Assembly: GCA_903819815.1 (NCBI GenBank)
Contig: CAIJFC010000156.1
Location: 1 to 9,360, forward strand
Direction: 5' to 3'
DNA length: 9,360 nucleotides
DNA from: an uncultured Bacteroidota bacterium
GTDB taxonomy: Bacteria > Bacteroidota > Bacteroidia > Flavobacteriales > Flavobacteriaceae
Below, in pieces: positions 1 through 6,710 of the stretch. Position 1 is the stretch's first letter. Each line of letters begins with the position of its first letter. The position numbers and the translations under genes were made by a program. The notes under the pieces were generated by a model. That model was not told where the DNA came from. It did not search any database and saw nothing but the letters and a program-made list of their open reading frames with translations.

Positions 1-3000
1 AGCGATAAATTAATCAACTTCCTCCAGCTTACCGATACTAATTCACAAGAAAAATCCGAATTGCTTTTAGCTTCAATTGAACAAAAAGCTAAATTATTAA
101 GCCCTATTCCTTTTAGCAATGCAATAAATTTCAATGTCAATAAGAAATATTTGCCTTTAGTAATTCTCCCGATTTTGTTTTTCTTGTTTTTCTATGTTTC
201 AGGAAACAGTTATGTAATTTCCCAAAGTTTCGAAAGAGTAGTTAATTTTAAAAAGCAATTTTTACCGCCAGCACCTTTCAAATTTGTTTTGCTAAATAAG
301 GAATTGCAAACCGAACAAAATAAAGATTTTGTCATCAAAGTTAAATCGGAAGGGAAAATAATTCCCGAAACCGTCATGATAAATATTGGTTCCGAAAGTT
401 ACTTTATGGAAAGCAATGGACGAGGAGAATTTCAATATAAAATTGAAAAGCCCAACTCTAATGTTTCCTTTTTTATGGAGGCCAACACCGTTTCGTCATT
501 TGATTATGAGTTAAATGTGGTTACCGTTCCCGCAATCACCAATATAGAAATGACGTTGAATTTTCCGGCCTATTTAAATAAGAAAGCAGAAATCATTAAA
601 GGAACTGGAAACGCGATCATTCCTGAAGGCACAACGGTAACTTGGAAAATGAATACCGTGGCAACGGAAAGCGTTAATTGGACCGATACAAAGTCAAATT
701 TTTCATTTTTCAAACAAGAGAATTTATTTAAATTATCTAAAAATATTTCTCAAAACACAGAATACACTATCATAACTTCAAACAATAAAATTAAAGATTA
801 CGAACGATTAAGCTATCAGATTTCGGTTATAAAAGATCAATTTCCGATTATAAATGTTAATAATGCGCCCGACAGTTTAAAGGTTTCTAACAACTACGTT
901 TTAGGTCAGGTATCTGATGATTATGGGCTTAGTAAGCTGCAAATTGTGTATTACGAAAAGGACAAGCCCCAATCTCAAAAAAAAGCATTTATTTCAGTTA
1001 AAAAAGACATTTACGATCAATTTGTGTTTGCGTTTCCAAGCAATCTTCCAGTAGTTCAAGGCGTTTCTTATGAATATTATTTTGAGGTTTTTGATAATGA
1101 TGCGCTTCATAATTATAAAAGTTCAAAATCGGCGGTATTTTATAATAGAATCGCAACCGATCAAGAAAAGGAAGAGCAAATCTTGCAAGAGCAAAACAAC
1201 AACATCAACAGTTTAGAAAAGTCGTTAAAAAACCAAGACAAGCAAATTTTAGAAATTGAAAAGTTGCAAAAAAACGGAAAAGAGAAGGAAAGTTTAGAAT
1301 TCAAAGACCAGCAAAAGGTGAACGATTTTATTAAACGCCAGAAGCAACAAGACGAAATCATGAAAGAGTATTCCAAAAAAATGGAGGAAAACTTAGAAAA
1401 ATTCAAGACCGATAAAAAAGACGAATTTAAAGAAGAACTTCAAAAAAGGTTAGAAAATGCCGACAAAGAATTAGAAAAAAACAAGAAACTCCTAGACGAG
1501 CTTAAAGAGCTAAACGACAAAATTAAGAGCGAAGAATTGTTTGAGAAATTGGATAAATTCAAACAAATTACCAAGGACCAAACCAAAACATTGGAGCAAT
1601 TAGTAGAACTAACCAAGAAATATTATGTGGAGAAAAAGGCCGAGCAAATTGCCGATAACCTCAATAAATTAGCCGACAAGCAGGACAAATTAGCGGAAAG
1701 TGAAAAAGAAAATCAAGTGGAAAAGCAAGAAGCTATCAATAAGGAGTTTGATAAAATCCAAGAAGAGTTAAAAGATTTGGAGAAAGAAAATAAGGAGTTA
1801 AAATCACCTATAGACCTTCCGAAAGATGCTGAAAAAGAAAATAGCATTAACGATGATTTGAAAAAAGCTACCGACGAATTGCAGAAAAAAAATCAGTCAA
1901 AGGCCAAACCAAAACAGAAGAGCGCCTCAAAGAAAATGAAAGAAATGAGCGGTGACATGACCGAAGGTATGGCAGGGGCAGAAATGGATCAGCTTGAAGA
2001 AGACGTGAAAATGCTTCGTCAAATCTTAGATAATTTACTCGCATATTCTTTTTCGCAAGAGGATTTAATGAAACAATTTAAAGGTTTAAAACGCGGTTCT
2101 CCTGCCTTTAATAAAGATTTAAAAATCCAGCAAAACCTAAAACAACAGTTCAAACATGTTGACGACAGTTTGTTTGCAATGTCTTTGAGAAACCCAAAAA
2201 TTGCCGAAAACGTCACTAAAGAAATCGGTAATGTACATTATAATATAGACAAAGCGCTTAATAGTTTTGTAGCTTTTCAAATTACAAAAGGTCTTTCACA
2301 CCAACAATATGCGATTTCTGCTTCAAATAAACTGGCGGATTTTCTAAGTGATGCTTTAAACAACATGCAATCTGAAATGAAAATGTCGGGTTCTGGAAAA
2401 GGCGGAAAACCTAAACCAGGAAAGGGACAAGGATCAGGAATGCAGCTTCCAGACATTATCAAAAAGCAAGAAGGTCTTGGCGAAAAGATGAAAGAAGGAA
2501 TGAATAAAGGCAACAAGCCTGGTGAAGGAAATAAGCCCGGCGAAGGCGAGAAAGGGAAATCTAAAGGCGAAGGGAAATCGGGCAACGGATCTACGCCAAG
2601 CGGAGAAAATGGCGAAGATGGAGAAGGAAATGCAGGCGAAATCATGAAAATTTATCAAGAGCAAAAACAACTTCGCGAGGCTTTAGAAAACGCTTTAAAT
2701 AAAGAAGGCATCGGCGGAAACGGAAAAAACGCAGTAGAACAAATGAAGCAAATAGAAAAGCAATTGTTGAATAAAGGGTTTAATAACGAGACGTTACAAA
2801 AAATATTGAACTTGCAATACGAGCTCTTAAAATTAGAAAAAGCAACTCAACAACAAGGGGAAGAAAAGAAACGCCAATCGCAAACCAACCAAAAAGAATT
2901 CAACAATCAAAGCAAACCCCTTCCGTCGAATTTGCAAGAATATCTCAACAGCATTGAAATTTTAAACCGACAAAGCTTACCTTTGCGTTCCAATTTTAAC

Positions 3001-3036
3001 CAAAAGGTTCAAGAATATTTTAAAAACAATGATTAG
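1..3036 (+). CDS. DUF4175 family membrane protein, 5' end outside the window
   Basis: The frame is open from base 1 to the TAG stop at 3034-3036, giving about 1011 visible residues; the true start lies upstream. A TTG at 61 could be read as a start but is internal, because clear protein sequence continues before it. Counting from base 1, a hydrophobic transmembrane segment lies at about codons 50-68. A long, probably extracytoplasmic beta-rich region follows to about codon 385. A very Lys/Glu/Gln-rich coiled-coil stretch covers about codons 388-640 (bases 1160-1920). A helical, Met-rich region comes next, then a Gly/Lys/Pro low-complexity segment (about bases 2390-2640) and a final helical tail. 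This architecture matches the large DUF4175 proteins common in Bacteroidota, whose biochemical role is unknown to me. The gene overlaps ybeY by 8 bases, which suggests cotranscription and translational coupling. The family call rests on recognising the overall layout, not on a catalytic motif. Confidence 0.82.
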   Translation, partial: SDKLINFLQLTDTNSQEKSELLLASIEQKAKLLSPIPFSNAINFNVNKKYLPLVILPILFFLFFYVSGNSYVISQSFERVVNFKKQFLPPAPFKFVLLNKELQTEQNKDFVIKVKSEGKIIPETVMINIGSESYFMESNGRGEFQYKIEKPNSNVSFFMEANTVSSFDYELNVVTVPAITNIEMTLNFPAYLNKKAEIIKGTGNAIIPEGTTVTWKMNTVATESVNWTDTKSNFSFFKQENLFKLSKNISQNTEYTIITSNNKIKDYERLSYQISVIKDQFPIINVNNAPDSLKVSNNYVLGQVSDDYGLSKLQIVYYEKDKPQSQKKAFISVKKDIYDQFVFAFPSNLPVVQGVSYEYYFEVFDNDALHNYKSSKSAVFYNRIATDQEKEEQILQEQNNNINSLEKSLKNQDKQILEIEKLQKNGKEKESLEFKDQQKVNDFIKRQKQQDEIMKEYSKKMEENLEKFKTDKKDEFKEELQKRLENADKELEKNKKLLDELKELNDKIKSEELFEKLDKFKQITKDQTKTLEQLVELTKKYYVEKKAEQIADNLNKLADKQDKLAESEKENQVEKQEAINKEFDKIQEELKDLEKENKELKSPIDLPKDAEKENSINDDLKKATDELQKKNQSKAKPKQKSASKKMKEMSGDMTEGMAGAEMDQLEEDVKMLRQILDNLLAYSFSQEDLMKQFKGLKRGSPAFNKDLKIQQNLKQQFKHVDDSLFAMSLRNPKIAENVTKEIGNVHYNIDKALNSFVAFQITKGLSHQQYAISASNKLADFLSDALNNMQSEMKMSGSGKGGKPKPGKGQGSGMQLPDIIKKQEGLGEKMKEGMNKGNKPGEGNKPGEGEKGKSKGEGKSGNGSTPSGENGEDGEGNAGEIMKIYQEQKQLREALENALNKEGIGGNGKNAVEQMKQIEKQLLNKGFNNETLQKILNLQYELLKLEKATQQQGEEKKRQSQTNQKEFNNQSKPLPSNLQEYLNSIEILNRQSLPLRSNFNQKVQEYFKNND
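2509..2544 (+). repeat. Two tandem 18-base units in the DUF4175 gene
   Basis: Two adjacent in-frame units (2509-2526 and 2527-2544) each encode GNKPGE. They differ only at synonymous third positions. They sit in the Gly/Lys/Glu low-complexity stretch and look like an old in-frame duplication in a disordered linker. Synonymous divergence suggests the duplication is not recent and that the peptide is tolerated or selected. Confidence 0.6.
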
Positions 3037-3448
3037 TTTTAATTACGAAACCGAATTTGAATTGCACAACGAGCCCGATTTTTCCAAGTGGCTTTCGTCG
3101 GTAATTCTCTCTGAAAACAAAAAAGAAGGGGAAATCAATTACATTTTTTGTGACGACAACTATTTATTGGAAATCAACCAACAATATTTGGATCACGACA
3201 CCTTAACCGACATCATAAGTTTCGACTATTCCGTTGGAAATGAGATAAATGGAGATGTTTTTGTCTCGGTTGAAAGGGTAAAAGAAAACGCATCCGACTT
3301 TAAAGTGACTTTTCACGAAGAAATCCAACGCGTTTTGGTTCACGGGATTTTGCATTATTGCGGATACAAAGATAAAACCGAATCTGACGAGCGTATCATG
3401 AGGTCTAAAGAGGAGGAAAAAATGAAAATGTTTCACGTGGAACAATAA
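3029..3448 (+). CDS. ybeY: Endoribonuclease YbeY (16S rRNA maturation / ribosome quality control)
   Basis: YbeY is a small metal-dependent endoribonuclease that helps mature the 16S rRNA 3' end and supports late 70S ribosome quality control. The 139-residue product is slightly short for the family. It carries the signature HGILHYCGYKD at residues 105-115, with H105 and H109 as metal ligands. The third ligand, His in E. coli (HGxLHxxGYDH), is Asp115 here. The conserved upstream block, HDTLTDIISFDY at residues 56-67, matches the YbeY TDxxSF block. The residue after Tyr53, where E. coli has the catalytic-site Arg59, appears to be Leu54. From memory these changes are typical of Bacteroidota YbeY, so I do not read them as inactivation. 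ATG 3029 lies inside the end of the DUF4175 gene (ATGATTAG overlap), arguing for coupled translation. The last codons (residues 135-139, FHVEQ) coincide with a parS site, so the tail may be a by-product of that DNA element. Confidence 0.93.
   Translation: MISFNYETEFELHNEPDFSKWLSSVILSENKKEGEINYIFCDDNYLLEINQQYLDHDTLTDIISFDYSVGNEINGDVFVSVERVKENASDFKVTFHEEIQRVLVHGILHYCGYKDKTESDERIMRSKEEEKMKMFHVEQ
3429..3444 (-). other. parS centromere site (ParB binding), inside the ybeY 3' end
   Basis: The + strand reads TGTTTCACGTGGAACA. Its reverse complement, TGTTCCACGTGAAACA, fits the bacterial parS consensus TGTTNCACGTGAAACA at every position. ParB/Spo0J proteins bind this near-palindrome, spread along DNA and load SMC. 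The site overlaps the last codons of ybeY and ends one base before its final sense codon is complete. Two related 16-mers occur at 3592-3607 and 5541-5556, which makes chance unlikely. ParB binding is inferred from sequence match alone. Confidence 0.88.
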
Positions 3449-3471
3449 GTATCGGAAGCGAAATTTAAGGC

Positions 3472-3537
3472 TTCTCGAGAATTTATATTCCCGCTTTCAT
3501 TCCAAATCTCTCGAAAAAATTCTCGAGGATTTTCCTT
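3472..3537 (+). terminator. Candidate terminator hairpin after ybeY
   Basis: CTCGAGAATTT at 3474-3484 is the exact reverse complement of AAATTCTCGAG at 3517-3527. The stem can extend by a T:G and a T:A pair to 3472 and 3529. The loop is long (32 bases), and a T-rich run (TTTTCCTTT) follows at 3530-3537. This could end the DUF4175-ybeY transcript. The long loop and interrupted T run make it weaker than the terminator at 7305. The left arm also contains the self-complementary TTCTCGAGAA, so alternative folds or a protein-binding site are possible. Confidence 0.45.
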
Positions 3538-3569
3538 TCAATCGGGGCTAATTATTTTTTGTATTTTTG
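3536..3569 (+). promoter_or_regulatory. Candidate Bacteroidota-type promoter for mnmG
   Basis: TATTTTTG at 3562-3569 fully matches the Bacteroidota -7 element TAnnTTTG. The -33 position, where TTTG or TTG is expected, is poor: TTTC at 3536-3539 with a 22-base spacer is the best candidate. Initiation would fall around 3574-3578, leaving a leader of about 60 bases that contains the degenerate parS-like site at 3592-3607. ParB bound there could in principle affect mnmG expression; that is inference. Confidence 0.5.
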
Positions 3570-3591
3570 CATTTAAATTGTCAGAAAAATA

Positions 3592-3607
3592 GGTTTTACG
3601 TGGAACA
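3592..3607 (-). other. Degenerate parS-like site in the mnmG leader
   Basis: The + strand reads GGTTTTACGTGGAACA, so the reverse complement is TGTTCCACGTAAAACC. This matches TGTTNCACGTGAAACA except at positions 11 and 16. The central CACGTG core is broken to CACGTA, so binding is probably weaker than at the other two sites. Its location 148 bases after a full-match site makes a decayed or auxiliary parS the best reading. Confidence 0.55.
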
Positions 3608-3637
3608 TAGTTATAACGATTATTAAATAAAAAGAAT

Positions 3638-5509
3638 TTGTTTCAAGACACTTACGATGTTATTGTTGTTGGCGCTGGCCATGCCGGTTCAGAAGCCGCT
3701 GCCGCTGCCGCTAATTTAGGAGCCAAAACACTATTGGTCACTATGAGCTTGCAAAACATTGCGCAAATGTCTTGCAATCCCGCCATGGGAGGAATTGCTA
3801 AAGGGCAAATCGTAAGAGAAATTGACGCCCTTGGAGGTTACTCAGGCATTGTGTCTGACAAAACTGCCATTCAATTCAAAATGTTGAACAAGTCAAAAGG
3901 GCCAGCAATGTGGTCTCCGAGAGTACAAAGCGACCGAATGCGATTTGCTGAAGAGTGGCGATTAATGTTGGAGCAAACCCCAAATCTTGACTTTTATCAA
4001 GAAATGGTTTCGGGATTAATTATCGAAAACGGACAAATTAAAGGAATAAAAACCTCTTTAGGAATACAAATAAAAGCAAAAACCGTAGTGCTTACAAACG
4101 GGACGTTTCTTAATGGTTTAATCCATATTGGTGAAAAACAATTCGGAGGAGGCAGGGCTGGCGAGAGTGCTTCTTACGGAGTTACGGAAGATTTGGTAAA
4201 GGCAGGTTTTGAATCAGGAAGAATGAAAACAGGTACGCCGCCAAGAGTCGACGGAAGATCGTTGGATTATTCCAAAATGAACGAAGAAAAAGGCGATTTA
4301 AAACCAGACAAATTCTCTTATTCAGATATTACCAAGCCGCTCACGCTTCAAAAATCGTGTTACATGACCTATACCTCTTTAGATGTTCACGACATTTTAA
4401 GAGAAGGATTTGACCGTTCTCCGATGTTTAACGGAAGAATTAAAAGCATTGGCCCAAGATACTGCCCCTCTATTGAAGACAAAATAAATCGATTTGCCGA
4501 CAAGGAAAGACACCAGTTATTTGTGGAGCCAGAAGGCTGGAATACGGTAGAAGTTTATGTAAATGGGTTTTCCACTTCCTTGCCAGAAGACATCCAATTT
4601 AAAGCGCTTAGCTCAGTAGTTGGTTTTGAAAAAGTTAAGTTTTTTAGACCAGGCTATGCTATAGAATACGACTATTTTCCACCTACTCAATTAAAGCATA
4701 CACTAGAAACGAAGTTGGTAGAAGGACTTTATTTTGCGGGTCAAATTAACGGAACTACGGGATATGAAGAAGCGGCTTCGCAAGGCTTAATGGCAGGAAT
4801 CAATGCGGCATTAAAAGTTCAAGAACGGGCTCCTTTAATATTAAAAAGAGACGAAGCGTATATTGGTGTTTTAATAGACGATTTAATCACAAAAGGAACA
4901 GAAGAACCGTATAGAATGTTTACTTCAAGAGCGGAATTCAGAACGTTATTGCGTCAAGACAACGCCGATTTTAGATTGACGCCGCTTTCCTATGAAATGG
5001 GTTTAGCATCAGAAAAGCGCCTTCGAAGAATGGAATACAAGTTAAACGAATCGGAAAAAATGGTTGCTTTTTTTAAAGAAACGAGCATTACGCCAGCAGA
5101 AGCCAATCCGATCTTAGAAGAGAAAGAAACGACTCTAGTTGATCAATCTGATAAGATGTTCAAAATGTTTTCTCGTCCTCAAATTGACCTTGAAGACATG
5201 ATGAAATTAGACAAAGTAAATGAGTATATAGAATCAAACGATATCGATCGGGAGATATTAGAACAAGCAGAAATCCAAGTTAAATATTCGGGTTATATTG
5301 AAAAGGAAAGAAACAACGCGAATAAATTATTGCGATTGGAAGATCTAAAAATCCCAGAAGATTTTGATTACAACAACATCAAATCAATGTCGATAGAAGC
5401 CAAGCAAAAGTTGTCAAAAATTAGACCCGTAACCATTTCACAAGCATCTAGAATTAGCGGCGTTTCTCCAAGCGACATTTCTGTTTTGTTAATTTATATG
5501 GGACGTTAA
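3638..5509 (+). CDS. mnmG: tRNA uridine-5-carboxymethylaminomethyl modification enzyme MnmG
   Basis: MnmG (GidA) binds FAD and, with the GTPase MnmE, installs the 5-carboxymethylaminomethyl (or aminomethyl) group on wobble U34 of certain tRNAs in the cytoplasm. The 623-residue length is normal for the family. The Rossmann FAD loop GAGHAG is at residues 12-17. CNPAMGG with conserved Cys46 follows. RYCPSIEDKI carries Cys276, the equivalent of the second conserved Cys of E. coli MnmG. The signature GQINGTTGYEEAASQG is at residues 368-383. The C-terminal helical domain ends with the conserved ISGVSPSDISVLLIYMG, the region that contacts MnmE and tRNA. The start is TTG 3638: no ATG or GTG lies in frame between the upstream stop at 3614 and the FAD motif. 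The preceding A-rich stretch is typical of Bacteroidota starts. parS-like sites lie on both sides of the gene. The gene is intact. Confidence 0.97.
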   Translation: MFQDTYDVIVVGAGHAGSEAAAAAANLGAKTLLVTMSLQNIAQMSCNPAMGGIAKGQIVREIDALGGYSGIVSDKTAIQFKMLNKSKGPAMWSPRVQSDRMRFAEEWRLMLEQTPNLDFYQEMVSGLIIENGQIKGIKTSLGIQIKAKTVVLTNGTFLNGLIHIGEKQFGGGRAGESASYGVTEDLVKAGFESGRMKTGTPPRVDGRSLDYSKMNEEKGDLKPDKFSYSDITKPLTLQKSCYMTYTSLDVHDILREGFDRSPMFNGRIKSIGPRYCPSIEDKINRFADKERHQLFVEPEGWNTVEVYVNGFSTSLPEDIQFKALSSVVGFEKVKFFRPGYAIEYDYFPPTQLKHTLETKLVEGLYFAGQINGTTGYEEAASQGLMAGINAALKVQERAPLILKRDEAYIGVLIDDLITKGTEEPYRMFTSRAEFRTLLRQDNADFRLTPLSYEMGLASEKRLRRMEYKLNESEKMVAFFKETSITPAEANPILEEKETTLVDQSDKMFKMFSRPQIDLEDMMKLDKVNEYIESNDIDREILEQAEIQVKYSGYIEKERNNANKLLRLEDLKIPEDFDYNNIKSMSIEAKQKLSKIRPVTISQASRISGVSPSDISVLLIYMGR

Positions 5510-5514
5510 TGATA

Positions 5515-5528
5515 TTAGATTTTAGATT
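5515..5528 (+). repeat. Tandem TTAGATT repeat after mnmG
   Basis: Two perfect adjacent copies of TTAGATT lie at 5515-5521 and 5522-5528, just after the mnmG stop and 12 bases before the parS site at 5541. The unit is short and AT-rich, so it may be chance or slippage. No function is apparent. Confidence 0.4.
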
Positions 5529-5540
5529 TCAGAATGCTAA

Positions 5541-5556
5541 TGTTCCACGTGAAACT
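5541..5556 (+). other. parS centromere site downstream of mnmG
   Basis: TGTTCCACGTGAAACT matches the parS consensus TGTTNCACGTGAAACA at all positions except the last (T for A), and the core CACGTG is intact. It lies in the 112-base gap between mnmG and the methyltransferase gene, about 2.1 kb from the full-match site at 3429 and in the opposite nominal orientation. No clear promoter or terminator was seen in this gap, so the ParB-binding role is the best explanation for this element. Confidence 0.85.
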
Positions 5557-5621
5557 ACTTTGTTAAATCCCGATATTATTGAGCTGTTCCAATTTTCAGT
5601 TTAAAATTACAATATTTAAAT

Positions 5622-6473
5622 ATGGATATTTCTAATAAAAAACACTTTCTTACCGTAATTGATTATTCCGTTTCTAAGGAGACTTTCGACCTGTATTATG
5701 ATCAAGATCTGGATCTATTAATTACATCGCCGCAACCGTCTCCTGAAAATCTAGGAAGGTATTATGAAAGCAACGATTATATTTCCCACACCGATTCGAA
5801 GAGATCTTTATTTGAAAAAGCGTATCATTTTGTAAAAGGAATCGCATTAAAAAACAAATTAAATTTGATTAATAATTGCAGTTCTTCAAAAGGCAATTTA
5901 TTAGATATTGGAGCGGGAACCGGAGATTTTTTATTAACCGCAAAACAAAATGGGTGGGAGACAATTGGTGTTGAGCCAAGCGAAAAAGCTAAAGGAATTG
6001 CAATTGGAAAAGGCATTAAATTTTCGGATTCTACTCAAGATTTAGAAAGCCACTCTTTTGATGTAATTACAATGTGGCACGTTCTAGAACATATACCAAA
6101 TCTTGAAATTCAAATCAAAGAATTAAAAAGATTGGTTAAACCAAATGGAACAATAATTATTGCGGTCCCGAATTTCAAATCCTATGATGCAAACTATTAC
6201 GGAAAGTTCTGGGCAGCATTTGATGTGCCAATTCACTTCTGGCATTTTTCTAAAACAGCGATCCAATTACTTTTTCAAAAAGAAAACATAAAATTGGAAA
6301 AAGTCCTTCCCATGAAGTTTGATTCTTTTTATGTGAGTTTGCTTTCTGAAAAATATAAAAATGGAAAAATGAATTTTGTAAAAGCAATTTGCATTGGATT
6401 GGTATCAAATTGGAAAGCAAAGTCGAGTTTGGAGTATTCGTCTCACATTTATGTGTTAAAAAACAACGAATAA
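5622..6473 (+). CDS. Class I SAM-dependent methyltransferase (Methyltransf_23-like), substrate unknown
   Basis: The 283-residue protein has a class I Rossmann methyltransferase core. Motif I is LLDIGAGTGDF starting at residue 93. The acidic residue after strand 2 is Glu118 (GVEPSE). A motif typical of SAM methyltransferases, MWHVLEHI, spans about residues 151-158, and a post-motif AVPNF follows near residue 183. About 90 residues precede the core, with no obvious metal-binding or membrane motif. The phrase WAAFDVPIHFWHFS resembles methyltransferases acting on lipids, quinones or polysaccharide-linked small molecules, but this does not fix a substrate. The start is ATG 5622, after an A/T-rich leader. 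With only 112 bases and no clear terminator after mnmG, it may share that transcript. It is not RsmG (GidB), the classical neighbour of gidA: motif layout and length differ. The enzyme class is secure; the substrate is not. Confidence 0.9.
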   Translation: MDISNKKHFLTVIDYSVSKETFDLYYDQDLDLLITSPQPSPENLGRYYESNDYISHTDSKRSLFEKAYHFVKGIALKNKLNLINNCSSSKGNLLDIGAGTGDFLLTAKQNGWETIGVEPSEKAKGIAIGKGIKFSDSTQDLESHSFDVITMWHVLEHIPNLEIQIKELKRLVKPNGTIIIAVPNFKSYDANYYGKFWAAFDVPIHFWHFSKTAIQLLFQKENIKLEKVLPMKFDSFYVSLLSEKYKNGKMNFVKAICIGLVSNWKAKSSLEYSSHIYVLKNNE

Positions 6474-6493
6474 GCGTTTTAAAGCGTTTTAAA
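6474..6493 (+). repeat. Perfect 10-base tandem repeat after the methyltransferase gene
   Basis: GCGTTTTAAA occurs twice in direct tandem, at 6474-6483 and 6484-6493, starting immediately after the TAA stop. Each unit contains the self-complementary TTTAAA. It does not form a convincing GC-rich terminator stem, so the function is unknown; slippage duplication is possible. Confidence 0.5.
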
Positions 6494-6536
6494 AGATAGT
6501 TTTTGAAATCAATATAACTTTTGTGCTCTTTTTTCT

Positions 6537-6586
6537 ATAATTAGCCGAAATGCGCTTAAACAAACCCGATTTATATAGCTAATTAT
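6537..6586 (+). repeat. Inverted repeat in the gap before the OmpH-like gene
   Basis: ATAATTAGC at 6537-6545 is the exact reverse complement of GCTAATTAT at 6578-6586, with a 32-base spacer. A T-rich run precedes it (about 6529-6534). It lies mid-way in the 237-base gap between genes. It could be a weak RNA hairpin or a divergent operator pair. The AT-rich arms mean chance cannot be excluded. The rest of this gap shows no ORF or RNA gene I can support. Confidence 0.3.
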
Positions 6587-6647
6587 TATAGTAAACCAAA
6601 AAACAATTACAAAAACTTATAGTTCGTATATTCTACAATTTTAAACA

Positions 6648-6679
6648 TTTTAGTTATTAAATTAAAATTTATACTTTTA
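6648..6679 (+). promoter_or_regulatory. Weak candidate promoter for the OmpH-like gene
   Basis: TACTTTTA at 6672-6679 matches seven of eight positions of the Bacteroidota -7 element TAnnTTTG (final G is A). A TTT at 6648-6650 lies 21 bases upstream and could serve as a degenerate -33 element. The 237-base gap before this gene makes its own promoter likely, but the exact site is uncertain in such AT-rich DNA. Confidence 0.33.
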
Positions 6680-6710
6680 CCAACAATTAAAAAATCAATA
6701 TCAAAAAAGG

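Noticed and set aside
2001..2016. ACGTGAAAAT in the DUF4175 gene as a parS half-site
   Set aside because: Only one half matches; the left half and the core C are absent.
2277..2645. Minus-strand reading frame rich in Pro, Phe and Ser
   Set aside because: It is the mirror of the Gly/Lys/Glu low-complexity segment of the DUF4175 gene, has no domain, and lies wholly inside a convincing gene on the other strand. The minus-strand frames at 1161-1406, 2019-2216 and 2434-2670 are rejected for the same reason.
3203..3445. Minus-strand frame beginning MFHVKH
   Set aside because: The start falls on the near-palindromic parS site, which encodes FHV on both strands. The rest is the reverse of ybeY with no recognisable domain.
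3449..3637. Replication origin with DnaA boxes near the parS sites
   Set aside because: I found no TTATNCACA-type box in this gap, the 5510-5621 gap or elsewhere in the window, so the origin itself is not here.
5556..5562. TACTTTG as a promoter -7 element for the methyltransferase gene
   Set aside because: It is one base short of TAnnTTTG and has no TTG at a suitable distance upstream, so read-through from mnmG is as likely.
6072..6089. CACGT-containing stretch in the methyltransferase gene as a fourth parS site
   Set aside because: TGTGGCACGTTCTAGA keeps CACGT but fails the right half of the consensus and encodes the conserved HVLEH motif, which explains it.
5622..6473. Methyltransferase as RsmG/GidB, the usual gidA neighbour
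   Set aside because: The protein is longer than RsmG and has the HVLEH and AVPN motifs of another class I methyltransferase group.
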